A DNA stretch of 64,000 bases from Maea johnstoni (taxonomy: Eukaryota > Annelida > Polychaeta > Spionida > Magelonidae), in the NCBI GenBank assembly GCA_963942565.1, contig OZ012685.1, forward strand, positions 22,680,237 through 22,744,236, given 5' to 3'. Made by a program: the position numbers and the translations under genes. The stretch's first letter is position 1, and each line of letters opens with the position of its first letter. The notes beneath the pieces were generated by a model that saw only the letters and a program-made list of their open reading frames with translations, searched no databases and had not been told where the DNA came from. Of the stretch, positions 11,688 through 23,600 are shown piece by piece.

Positions 11688-12261
11688 TATTTGATAGGAA
11701 GTTTGTCGTTAATAGTAACGCGACGAAATAAATAAACATATGCTTAAATAATTTTGTATACAATATGAATGAGCAGTCATCTAGGCGTCACTGTTTATCC
11801 ATATGCTTTATGAAATATATCTTTTCGTGATGGATAAGGTAATGATACGTGAGAAGAAAAGTGATAATGTACATGGAGGCACCAAGGAGTAAAAATGACA
11901 CCCCATTTGATGAGCAACAGTAAAGTATTACCCTTTTCCCATAGAGAAAATATAGGATTGCGCATCAGATTACACGTCTACTGAAAGCTACTGAAAGCTA
12001 CTGAAAGCTATCAAATGGCGGCAATGACGGTGACTTATGGCGCTGCTCTCAGAGATGATACTATAGAGAGGATGGGGAAAGATTGCGCTACTGTGAGCGA
12101 TGGCGGCAAATTAATCACCCTCTCACCTCCTCCACGGACCCCTTTATCGGGGTAGGGCTATCTGCTCCTCCTGCTAGATCAATCTCCACCCTACTGCCAG
12201 CACGCGCTCAGGCCAGCGACAGGCAATCGGTGTAAAGGGAGCAATTAGGGGGAAGATAGCA
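11688..12261. other. No supported feature apart from a short triplication
   Basis: CTACTGAAAG occurs three times in tandem near 11980-12009. The GC-richer part at 12110-12240 has no open frame or splice signal I can support. Confidence 0.5.
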
Positions 12262-12845
12262 TACTACCACTATGGTCTGTCTGACTCGACTTACATGTAG
12301 GCAACCGCTTTTTTCACTTTTTTGGGACAAACCGTTCGAGTTTTCCATCTAAACTTGGCAAACCTCTTTTGAGCACTACTACGTGTATGTAAATTACACA
12401 TATATTTTGGCTCAACTCTGCAAAATGTTGATTTTGTTCATTAGGTCACATTGTAAAATTTGCGCATTGCCAACAATGACGATCTCGCGTGTTTGTACTG
12501 TTGGAAAATGTTGGAAATGGGCAAATCTTACAATGGGACCTAATGTATGTATATTTATTGACTATGACTGAGTATAATCAAATCAAACAACATAAGGAAC
12601 AAATATATGTATATAAGTAAGACTAGTTTGTCACTGTGTAACTCATCTAGATCTAACTTGCACACCAGCTAAAGCTAAAATCAACATTTTGCGTAGTTGA
12701 GACAAAATGTATGTTTATACATACACGCGTTAGTGCTCCTAGGAGGTTTGCCAAGTTTGGAAGGCAAAAACTTCTTTTTGTGGGAAAGAAGAGGAAAAAG
12801 CTGTTAGCCAAACTCAAGTCAGACAGACTATAGCCAATGGTAGCC
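12262..12845. mobile_element. Foldback element with arms of about 185-200 bp
   Basis: The left arm (12262 to about 12460) contains GGTCTGTCTGACT, AAACTTGGCAAACCTC, GAGCACTA and GCAAAATGTTGATTTT. The right arm (about 12660-12845) carries their reverse complements in mirror order: AAAATCAACATTTTGC, TAGTGCTC, GAGGTTTGCCAAGTTT and AGTCAGACAGACTATAG. The centre has no gene. Arms are diverged by small indels, so this is an old foldback MITE. Target duplication not identified. Confidence 0.65.
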
Positions 12846-13342
12846 GCCCATCGCAGACATTACTACCGTGTGTAATCGTCCTAGCTACCACGGCTGCGCC
12901 AATAAATGGTATTATCAAAATGACGCCATTGGGGGTTTTGTCACATTCGTTAAGTGCCCTGTGATCATCATCACTGATTGCTCTAACCCCGACTACTAAT
13001 GTTATCACCACCTTCCCTTGGCTTGAGAAGACCATCATGGTTTAGAGACGCGCTGTCAGGAAAGAATGGCTATTTACTGGCTGGAGGAGTGAAGATATGC
13101 GGTTAGCTGGGGAATGTTTTCTAGGCATGATAGGCGGTTATATGGTATTATAGACATGATTGCTTATTGCCTATGTTTTCAACGTTCAATTTTAACACTT
13201 ATTTCGTATCTGTAAGTCTACATGAATATTTCCTACACCTTTCCAATGCTTTAACGCTAAAGATGCCATGATCGTTTAGAGACGCCCGAACAGTACAGGG
13301 TGGCTATTTAGGTTAGATAGGTGGATACACGGTAGAATAGTA
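12846..13342. repeat. Degenerate direct repeats
   Basis: CATCATGGTTTAGAGACGCG at 13033 and CATGATCGTTTAGAGACGCC at 13268 head similar stretches, and TATTTCGTATCTGTAAGTCTACAT near 13200 recurs in diverged form near 13618. This is a diverged repeat of unknown type. No gene seen. Confidence 0.4.
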
Positions 13343-13580
13343 TTGTATTGTATGTTTATTGGCCATAAAATATGTTTATGAAATCTTGCAGAGATACAAT
13401 GTAAATATAATATGTAAACATAATTTTTCAACAAGAACATAGAAATATTTGAACAGAAATAAAGGTAACTTTAAATTAGTGATATATGTGATGGTTCCAA
13501 ACAGGGTTATAATAGATATTTCAAATAGTTAGTTAGACTGGTTCTCATGTCTCTGCTTCTATTATCGACGGGTATGATCG
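13343..13580 (-). mobile_element. LINE 3' end fragment
   Basis: On the minus strand the sequence runs into CATATTTTATGGCCAATAAACATACAATACAATACTATT, i.e. a GGCCAATAAA signal followed by short AT-rich ATACA repeats. The same end structure closes the full LINE at 20.3 kb and fragments at 16.7, 27.6, 28.6 and 36.3 kb. No ORF remains. Confidence 0.5.
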
Positions 13581-15676
13581 CTTCTGTAGGTTTTCTACTT
13601 ACGTTATTTATTAACATATATTTCGTATCTCGTAAGTCTACATAAATTGTTCCTACAGTCAATTGCTAACTCTTTAACACTGAAAATACCATTATGATAT
13701 TACTAAAATTTTCTTCGCGCTTGCCATGTGAGGTAACGATTTACATTATTCATAAAAGATTGCAATTATATTTTTAAGTAATCACTTTAATTGTCATATT
13801 CTAAAAAGGCTGTCAACCTCGAAAATTGATTGTCAAAATATTTTTTTCTGTTTGCTAACAAAGTCGTAGTATGTATCCATAGTAAAGTAAGTGATAAATT
13901 ATTTTTTTCGAGTAATAATGGATCATTAATAGCATAGCATCAAATGCATCTATGAACGACCTACTATGATAGAGAACTATATTGAAATCAGTCCGATGGC
14001 ACCAAAACATACACTCGACCAACACAACCAATGGTATATTTTAGTCTGTGCTACATTATTATAGTGTTGTTGAAATCCGATATTTGTTTTTTACCCCCAA
14101 TATGGAGGAAGCTCGGTTGTGTGAGTTTGATAATTTTTCTTACAATATTCGTGGATTACATCGGAAAGAAAAAAAAATATTAAACTAGTCAAAATGTTGT
14201 TTTTTTTCAATTCACGACCAACACAAAGTGGTCTTTCAATCCCAAAAGAACCAAAAAGAACCCTTCACAACTCCTCCCATTTGCAAAGCGCCGTTGCCAA
14301 CCCAACTCAGTGGGGACCCTATCTGATTTACCATGCTACACATGTAGATTACTGGGCATTAAAATGCATGTGTTTCTACCAATCATAAGGGCCGTGCTCT
14401 TTGATCTATCCCCAGGACATTTAAGGTTTTCAAGATGATAAGAGTTTCCTTTCAAATGTAAGTACTCCAAAAGTGCCATTTTCTAGACGCTTAGTGCCTT
14501 TAAATACGGCTGCAAGCCGTTCCCTTATTAGCATACTCTGAAACTGGCACCCTCAGCAAGTGGGTTTTGACTAGTTGGAAAGATGGCATCATTTCTAGCC
14601 AGGTCACGTGGCTAACTTTATCTGCCCTGAAAGAAAGCGGATACCAGAAAACACACATTTTTTACATATAGTATTAGATTAGCAGGGCTTGCAGTTTTTT
14701 TCATTGGAAATGTTCTCATCTAAGTGTCAGGCGCGCCTTCTCTTTCGTGCACTATTTCTTTCAAATTCCTGCACACCATATGCTGCGAACGGCAATCAGT
14801 CCTCACAGCGTACTAGTACAAAAGTAGTGCATGCGAGACGAGATATAGGTGCACACATATGTCCGACCTTCAAGCACATGTGGGGGGAGTATAGTAAAAC
14901 ATTGGCATCTATTGAATCACACCTAATCATTTAGACCTGAGCCGGTTTTCTCGTAGGAATGTCTATTGGCATCGAAGCTGGCAACTCACGCTGACCTGAT
15001 TGGTTACGTCATCGACCGCGTAGTATTGGCGCCAAATTCAAATACTGTACCAAGCCTTTACACTCGTCTCGTAATTGCATGTACTTTATCCCGGAATCGT
15101 GCAGTCATGACACACTACTGACTGCCTTTCACAGATTTATAAGGGTTTTTAAGTATGGAATAGGAACATTAACTTGTAGTAATGTATTAAATCAGAACTT
15201 ATCCCTAGAAAAGATTTATTCTATTGGCGTGGATGGCTAATTTATCTAATCAGATTTGGCTCTCTTTTAAGTTGTGTCAGATGTATTAAATGTAAATCTA
15301 GCCAGTATATCTAACTACTTAAATATCTGAATCAAGGTAATTTACTTAATATGATAATTTACTTAAGTTATGGTGATGAGAACCATTGTAAGCTAGTTAA
15401 ATGTACCTGTGCAAATAGTGAGATTATGTCATTTGAGTGAAAAGTTGTAAATATTGAAATGACATAGAATATGGGCTGACTAAGGACGCTTGGTTATGAT
15501 ATTTTCTACCTGCTACCAATCAGGAGTAGGGTTAAGATGGTGTTTCTTGAATTCCTGGTTTGAACCCCATGTGCTGCGGTAACTTTAATGAAAAAAATCA
15601 GAATTGCTGTGATTTCAAACAGTTTACTTCCACAATTGTGGAGTGTGCAACCAGTGATGCCCTGTATTTGGGCCTT
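13581..15676. other. No supported feature
   Basis: Mostly AT-rich DNA. Open frames at 14194-14388 and 14689-14934 lack motifs and exon boundaries. I see no repeat shared with the rest of the window. Confidence 0.5.
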
Positions 15677-15715
15677 GGATCCGTGCGCCGGCCATCAGTT
15701 TCGGCGCACGGATCC
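15677..15715. repeat. Perfect 14-bp GC-rich hairpin
   Basis: GGATCCGTGCGCCG at 15677-15690 and its exact reverse complement at 15702-15715 are separated by an 11-base loop. The sequence stands out from its AT-rich surroundings. It may be the core of a small foldback element or a structured RNA piece; no further symmetry was seen. Confidence 0.8.
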
Positions 15716-16439
15716 CCACAACCACACTACAACAAGCCCTATTTTTGCAACCGCGGGCGCCCCATGCAAAACAGCGCGATTTCCCTCCTGAACAGTTAAT
15801 ATAAGCACCTATCTCACAACCTCTTGCATTGGGTTATTTCACTGGATCTGTTTTTAAAATATGCAATGCACCGATTTATAATTTTGATTTCTTAATTATA
15901 CAAATACATAATCCCGATATTTGAATTTCAAAGGTCTGCATACTTTATACGTTTTGTTCAGAATGCTGTGCTACATTATTATCTATAAGGAGGTAATACT
16001 TTTCCATCAATAGTAAGTAGCGCTCTAAGTGTCATTTCCCAGGTTATTGTATGCAATCCACTGCCATATCATGAAAGATTCTTAATCGCAGAAATGCATG
16101 CGTTTCTGCCATTTCAAAGGCCCGGGTACTTTGCTTTATCCACTCTACATTATAACTAGAAAGCACGACAGGAACCTCTATATTAATGGGTGTCATTGCT
16201 GTGCCATGAAAGCTTATAAATGACTGGGATGATGACAAAGAGGTGTGCACTGATAGCACTAGTAATCATGTTGCCAGCCATATTTTAAGGAACGGTGCGA
16301 GAATTATTATTTCTGGAACAAAATCAAGACTGGGGTATTCATGTATATGATACGTGTTTAAGAGTTTCTTGACTTGGGTTTTGACATCGCCACCATGCTA
16401 TGTGCAGTATCTACCATGACGTCATCTATAGAAGAAAGT
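15716..16439. other. No supported feature
   Basis: No exon, repeat or RNA gene recognised. The open frame on the minus strand at 16044-16259 has no known motif. Confidence 0.5.
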
Positions 16440-16750
16440 GTATGGGTGAGTTATGGTGTGGCGTCCACTCACACACCTGTTTACTAGGTATCGACTCTCA
16501 GACCTCTGGAACCTCTGGTCTGTGTTAGTTATAAATCAAATGACAGAGTATTTTCAGCCTGTCTGCCCATCGATGTTTCAGTATTTGCCAGGAACTAGTT
16601 TTCTCTGTTGTTTTTCTTTTGTTTCTTTCACTGTATTAATATTTCCTTACTGTTTCCTGTTACTTTACGTTATTCTATGTTCGACATATATTTTTGTATT
16701 TGTACTTTCATAACATGTCGTTATGGTCAATAAACAATACAATGCAATAC
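16440..16750 (+). mobile_element. LINE 3' UTR and tail fragment
   Basis: A T-rich 3' UTR-like stretch ends GTCGTTATGGTCAATAAACA followed by ATACAATGCAATAC, a degenerate short-repeat tail. The GGTCAATAAA end is shared with four other tails in this window. The start is arbitrary; no reverse transcriptase frame is left. Confidence 0.5.
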
Positions 16751-17589
16751 ATCGCTGTGGCTGAATAAAATCTAACGATTGTTGATAGCTTTGGAGGAAC
16801 TCGGAGAACCCGGGATGTCGAGAGAGATAGACAATAGTCAGTGGCGAGGCGGTAGACCACTCGACTTTTGGGGTAGGCCAAATCCCATTCTTATCCCATC
16901 AAATGCTTTTATAGAGCGACCTGACAACTGTGGTGAAATTCTGAAGATGGTAACAAAGTTGGAATAATATGTAAAGGATAAATTATCCCAAAAAGACTAC
17001 ATGTACCAGTAGCTTTCCTTCAACTATTTTGTAAAATGATTCCGAATTGATTTCTCAAACTTTCTTCGACAATTTGATAAATTCCTAATCATTAAAGGGT
17101 TAAGATCGCTGCAGAGTTTCTACCAACGTATCTAAGACAGCGTAGGATTTTCTAAGCGTGGTATCTTTCTGCCTCGACTCATCTGTTTCCAAGCCTAAGA
17201 AGGTGGAACTAAATGCAATGTTTCCCATGAAATCTTAGTTCGGCGCCGCCGAGGGAACAGCAACTGTTTACCGTCGCGACAGAGATTGATCCAGGGGCTA
17301 AATCCGAGGTGGGATTAGAGAATTATCGCTGACTCAGCGCGGCTTGTGGAAACAGGGATGCCGAGGAATCATGTCTTTGTCTTCTTGCTCCGTGTCAGCG
17401 TGATATAGAGGGTGCACATGTTCTGCAACAGCACACACAAATCAAGTTTAAGAGTTCGTCTAAGTTCAATCCTTGCTTAAAATGGAAATTTGTCTCCCGT
17501 CCCTGTTTCTTTCATTGAATACTAGATCGTGTCTCCTTAGTAATTACTGGTGAGAAAAGTGGAATACCTACACCATGAGAGAATTTTGA
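16751..17589. other. No supported gene; GC-richer patch with a Maf-like palindrome
   Basis: The stretch 17230-17420 is richer in GC than its flanks and contains CGCTGACTCAGCG near 17329, matching the core TGACTCA of AP-1 or Maf sites. The 62-codon frame at 16779-16967 has no recognised domain. It could be a regulatory patch, but nothing here proves it. Confidence 0.3.
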
Positions 17590-17712
17590 TTATCGTCACT
17601 TTTTTCTGCCATAGTTAGGATAATTTATCATTAGCCACTAATAGTTGTAAGAGATAGTGGAAACCATAGTACCTAGCCCAAAGTCACTGGCAACTTCCTT
17701 TTGGCCATTTGG
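17590..17712 (-). mobile_element. SINE body fragment
   Basis: On the minus strand it reads GTTGCCAGTGACTTTGGGC, GGTTTCCACTATC, TTACAACTATTAGTGGCTAA and CTATGGCAGAAAAAAGTGA, the same block order as the SINE body at 11.5 and 19.5 kb. The tRNA-like head is absent. Confidence 0.6.
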
Positions 17713-18275
17713 ACACCCCTCACGTTTTCGAGCATACTCACAAATCCGCGAGAAACATATTTCCTTACACAACTGAAGAGTTAACTCTGATACCTGTTCT
17801 TGGTGTCTTGAACATTTTGGTGAATATACATGTAGTTAATTTACGTCACAATTTATTTTTATTTATCATTTTCATTGCCATCTATCATAATTAAATTCTC
17901 AATTAAAGATCGGGTGCACGAGTGTATCAATAAATCTTAATCAAATATAAAGGATCACATTGGCTTTTTGTGTGGCTTACAGCTGAGGCTATTCTTAGCA
18001 AATGTTTTCAGTTTGTGTGAGTGATGTTATTTTCATATATAGCTTTCATTCTCTTTTATCAGAATCAAATTCTAGACATTCGATCGCATATATTCATTTT
18101 GCGCACTCCGGGCTCAGTCTATAAAGTACATTCCATTCCATTTTGTAAACACGCAAAAAGTGCATATGATAAGTATTACGAAGTCTTTTACAGCTAAGTC
18201 ATTGTTATTCAGATTGATAAACCACAGCTTTGAGATTCCTTTAGATAGGAAGGGCATTAAAACTCTGGGCACCAT
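17713..18275. other. No supported feature
   Basis: AT-rich DNA without repeat or exon signals that I can support. Confidence 0.5.
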
Positions 18276-18505
18276 TTAACCTATTAACACTCAGAGGGGC
18301 CAAAACAGGCCTGACGATTTTGGAAATACTAAACCTACAGAAGCATTTCTGCTGAAACATTTGAAAAAGAAATACTGATTAGTAGCTAAGCAACAACTCT
18401 CCTTCAAACATTGTGTGCATTTTCCCTTTATTCCTAAGTTATTTTCAAAAGTATACGAGTAGCAGACGATACTTTCTAGAGTACCTCTGAGTGTAAATAG
18501 GTTAA
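18276..18505. mobile_element. TTAA-flanked MITE, family C
   Basis: TTAACCTATTAACACTCAGA at the left is mirrored by CCTCTGAGTGTAAATAGGTTAA at the right, with TTAA at both borders (18276-18279, 18502-18505). This 230-bp element has piggyBac-type target choice but an interior different from family A. It has no coding capacity. Confidence 0.7.
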
Positions 18506-19450
18506 CCTAACACGGACCTCAGATCCTTTTCGCCCAAGAAGCACTGTTTATGTAAGTAATATTTCTGAAAGCATCTGATATCTAGAGTGTCTTGACCTTT
18601 ACTAAGATAGACAGCTGAAATCACTATCAAACTTTATTTTTGTCTTTTAGGTGAAACTCGGTGTACTCGTTGCGTTGGTGACAGTTTTACAAATGTACAA
18701 CACTGCTGACGAAAACACCATTTGGGTGTGTTGATAAAAACATACAGGTAAATTTAAGCGTATCGTTTTCAAGGGGAGCAGTTCCATCACCAATGGAACA
18801 TTCCTCATGACAGAAGCATTTTTGATTAAAAACCTCTCAATCCCACTGACTAAATGGAAGGAGCTCTCGTAGTTCACCTCTCATTACAGAGTGTAAACAT
18901 GTACGAGTGAATGCCGCGCTCGTGAGTACTTTTCTCCAAGAGACCTAGGCGTGCCTATTGAAAACCCGCCGGCCTAGGCCTGACATTCTCCCGGCCAAAT
19001 CCACTCTGAAACGTAAGATCTAAATTGCACTCGACAGGAAAATACACAAGATGCCTTAGTATTGAAATCTTGTCATTAAAGTAATGGAGTAGTGGGAGCG
19101 AGACAGATGCCCATATGGCAGTGGGTTTCCACGGACTGCTCTAATCCCTTGACACTCGTAATGCTGCGTGGGAATGTCGAGCCAATAGCAGCTAAATGTT
19201 CCTCCAGAAAAATCGAGTGCTTTATGAAATGCGTATTGAATGCCCAACATCGTATCTCATACTTAAGACTTTGTACACGTAGAGGTTTCTTGAAAGGCAA
19301 CATAGCACTGAAATAAAATCAGCATACCGACATCACAGCAATTGAGCAATTGTATTCATCTGATTGACATCAACTGTCTCATTGGTTTGTACAGACTCTA
19401 GTCATTAAGCAAGGTTACGGTAAGTATACCATTAGTTTAAGGGGCAGCAG
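18506..19450. other. No firm feature; one exon-like start at about 18651
   Basis: TTTTTGTCTTTTAG followed by GTGAAACTCGGTG at 18651 looks like a plus-strand acceptor and opens 27 codons with a hydrophobic stretch (VKLGVLVALVTVLQMY) before TGA. Too short to claim as a gene. Confidence 0.3.
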
Positions 19451-19675
19451 CCTGTCCTGATAGCCGAGTGGTCTAAGGCGTTGGCTCTGACTGCTTGCTG
19501 TCACCCACTCATAACCACCAGGGTTAAATACCGGTTGGGGCATGTGAAAGGGTGCCAGTAACTTGGTATTAGGTGGTCGTTTTTGCCGAGCACTCCGGTT
19601 GCCTTCACCACTTACAACTGGCTAGTCACTACTTACCCTAAACATGGCAGGAAACTGACGTTAAACGAAATCCCA
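19451..19675 (+). mobile_element. tRNA-derived SINE, near complete
   Basis: The head GATAGCCGAGTGGTCTAAGG matches the 5' half and A box of tRNA-Leu or tRNA-Ser. The B box is degenerate (GGTTAAATACC). The body has GGGGCATGTGAAAGGGTGCC, GCCGAGCACTCCGGTTGCC and CACTTACAACTGGCTAGTCA, then AAACATGGCAGGAAACTGA. This is the most complete copy in the window with those at 11.5 and 28.3 kb. Confidence 0.8.
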
Positions 19676-20313
19676 CATAACTATGGGCAGACCCATGCTT
19701 GAGCGGTCTAGGGTACTGCGCACTAAATGCTCTGTATGTCTCAACAATACACGAGGGCTGCAGTTCGCGTCCAATATAAGTCATATCCATGTTCATGTCC
19801 ATAGGATGTCCGGCAATTGGATTAGTCGGCGGTTTTCTGCGTATATCTTTGTGTCCTCATTTGATTGGTGGATGCGCCACAAGTCGAACATTTAGCTTAA
19901 GGTTATTGTAAATTGTTTAGGTCGTATACATACTTTTTGCCTTGGATAAAGCTCTGTCAAATGTCAATGGCTGTCGTAAAATTCACAATAGTTTAGAACG
20001 ACAAAATAAGAAAACAATAACATAGATACATGTACTTCATCCATTTTTAAATATTTTTAGGGTAAGGGCTTTGAGATTAGAACTACAAAGTTTGGAAAGG
20101 ATGTATACTCATCTTGACATAACGGATATCTACCGAAACATGATCGTTAAAAAAACAAGTAATTGTGTTCAAAAGATAATTCGAGTATTTCTCGAAATTC
20201 GAAAATGATGACACTATTGAGTAAGAATTGAATTTTTTCAAGTAAGTTAGAAACGATACTTCAACAAGCTCTATTACACTCTCCTCAAAGCCCACTATAT
20301 CCTGAAGTGAACT
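19676..20313. other. No supported feature
   Basis: No exon, RNA gene or repeat seen between the SINE and the LINE 3' end. Confidence 0.5.
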
Positions 20314-20602
20314 AGTATATATATATACTTTATTGGCTGTAGATAACTACAAAATATATAATATACAAAGCATATAGCAAAATACAAAAGTAACTAATAG
20401 AAAATTATAAGAAAAGAACAGAAACTGGAATAAGCTAGACTGTAAAGTTACAGCAGAGCTATATAACTTGGAAAACTAAATATGTGGACAACGAAAAATT
20501 AAAACATTACATATATCATATACGATTTGTAAACATTACTCTATGGCCTTAGACTTATACTGGTCTTGATCCCGGGTGGTCTTCCGAAAGCTGTCCGTCT
20601 TT

Positions 20603-23600
20603 CTATCCGACCCCCTGTCTCTGGTTCAACACGTATTTGTATATACCGTTAATGTGTTTCCCAGAGATATGCCATAACAGCTCCATCGCGTCTAAATTGC
20701 AGTCATTAGGGAATTTCCCTAGACATAAAGACATAACTTCATGTTCATACAACGTTAAAATTTCCCTCACGTCAGGGTATTGTTCAAATTCTTCGAACAT
20801 TGCAGTACGTAATTGCTGTGTACCTGGGCATTGCATCGTTATATGGAAAATATCTTCAATGGTATACATATCGCATAGGGAGCATACTCTATTTCCGCGT
20901 GGTAGGTGTTTAAGGCGGACATCATCACATTTAAGGAGACTGGCATGGCTCAGAAATTTTGCCATCACCTCACAGGTTCGGATTATGCCTGGGTACTTGT
21001 TCGAGAGACTCCACCATGTTAGGTACCTAGGTTTTGGACATATGCGAATCAAGAGGTCAAGCTCCCTATGCAGCCTAGCTTCTAGGCACCAGTGGGTGTC
21101 CTCGAGTGACCACCCTCTGTCCCACACCATTTTCTTCCACACAGACTTGGGATACACATGCCCTCTAGTGGTCATATTCCTTACTTCGTTAATTAGTCTA
21201 AAAATAGAAGCCACGTTTAGTAAATCATCCACGATACTCCATTCTTCTGACAAAGGCGCGTTTCCGTCTTCATCAAAATAGTTATTGGCTCTTTCGATGA
21301 AGATTCTTTTTGAGAGGTTCTCGTCGTCCAAAGCGAGTATTGCACGTATAAATAAAAGCTTTCTTACCTGTACTAGTCTAACGAGTCTCATCCACCCCAG
21401 ACCGAAAAAGCTACAGATATTTGGGGATTTAAAGTAAAACCGCTGAACTTTTTTCCCCGCATATATTTGAAAAGTATTTAAAATGTTTATACTGTCGCAA
21501 TTCATGCGCCACAGTTCGCAACCATATAACGCGATTGGGACAACGATCGTCCAAAAAATGTAGTTGCATGTGGCAATGTTAAGACCGTTTTTCCGTATAC
21601 CGATACCGGATACCGCATTCAAGGCTCTCCTGGCCTTTCCGATTCTTTCCTCTATGCCGGAGGTACTCCCCGCGTAAATTGAAGCCCTAATCCCTACGTG
21701 ATCATACTCGGTCATTTCCTTGACTTTTGCAGGTCCTAGTCTAAAAGATCTATTTATAGAGTTTCTATCATGTGCCCGGCGGTTTTCTCCGTACACTAAG
21801 ATCCCACTCTTCCGGGCATTGAAATCGTACCTCCATGTACACCCATGGAGATACACCCTCTCCATTACAGCGTCTGTCTTGCGTTTGGAGAGACATACTG
21901 CTGCCAAATCATCCGCATACCCTTGAGGGGTACTAGGTGTTTGATATATTTTGGCACACAGTCCCGAATCCCGTAGGTTAACCAGTAACGAATTTATGAA
22001 AACGGTATATTTTAAAAGTGAGAGATACCCCCCCTGATGAATCCCACAGGTAAGTGTATAGGGTTCAGAGAGGTCCCCTCTAATGCGCACGCGACAGCGA
22101 AAATCCAAATATCCCCGATAAAGTAGGCGCCATGTCTTACCAGTGATGCCTAGATCAAAAAGCTGCTTGAACAGGCCATCAATCCACACGGTATCAAAGG
22201 CTTTGGCCACGTCAAAGAAGGCCACGAAACATTTGTCGTTATCCTCCATTGACGCGGCCACAGTCTCCTGGAGTAAAAAAGCCGTGTGGAGACAGGAGAG
22301 ACCTGTCTTACAGGCTCCCTGTAGCTCCGAGATGATCCGTTCACTCTTCCACCAGACTTTTAAACGATTCCAAATTAAGATTTCAAAGACCTTGTTAAAT
22401 GTTGAAAGAAGCGTGATCCCACGGTAGTTATTCGGATCCAAGGCATCCAGATCCTTCCCTTTAAAGAGAGGGATCTGAACGCCTATTCTAAACGTCTCAG
22501 GAACTACTTCGAGATCCAGTATATAGTTATAAAGGACAGCGAGAACTTCAGATATGAGGGGGTCTGCGTGAACAATATGTTCAGCAGTAATCATATCGTG
22601 ACCGGCCGCTTTCCCTAGGTTTAGGGTTTTAATCGCAAATCGTATTTCATCGATAGAAAAAGGTGCTCTCAAAAAATCGTCATCCATCTCCCTACCTTCG
22701 CTGTAACGTTCAACGAACGAAGTAACTGTGCGAAAATGTTCATCATTATAGTTGGGTTTGCTCTTAGGTGTACCGAGGTTGGCGAAGTGCTTTCGCCAAA
22801 CTTCCAGCACTTCGTCAACTTCGTTAACAACTACCCCGTCGTGGTTTTTTATAGCAATGTTGGACATACTACCCGACCCTCTACACCGTCTAACCAACTG
22901 CCAGAAGGAATTTGTATCGACTTCGGCCAGTCTCGCAGCTCTACATATTTCATCCGCCTCATACTGTTTAGCAATCCGTCTGATGGTATTGGCGAAAGTC
23001 TTCTTCGAGAGTTTGTACAATATCATCAGGGGGTCGGTAGGGTCACGGGGTCTACCTGCACGGACCCAATCCCTGTAACAACGAACTTTCTCTTTTTTCA
23101 AATAAGAAAGTTCATCGTTCCAGTATGGTTTGATGTGCTTGACATATTTAGTACGGGGTAACCCTTCGGCAGAGTAGTGAAGGATGTCAGTTAATTCCTG
23201 AAACCGGTCATTTATCGTAAAGTTTGTTATCTGAACATTGTTAACTGACTCTAAGAGTCCCATCAAAAGTTGGGAGGTGTTGTTAATATATTGGAGTTTC
23301 ACTCCATCTCTGTCCCACTTGATCTTACTGGGTAAGTCAATCTTTTGGGAGCAATGGATCTTAGATGTGACGAGGATCGATAAGTGAACATCTCTATGGT
23401 CCGAGGTATTAAGGGCATCCCACCCACTAACATGACAATCTCTGACATCCTTCACCAGGTAGGCGGGAACCGATATGTAATCGATAGTGGAACATCCATT
23501 ATGGCATTCAAAAGTGTCGATGGAGCCATATGCTAACGACTGCATATTCATGGGCACCTGACCATGCCTCTCAAAGAAATGGGAGATATACCTACCTCTA

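Noticed and set aside
20637-21281. 214-codon plus-strand frame, and other frames inside 20.6-24.2 kb
   Set aside because: Antisense shadows of the LINE ORF2.
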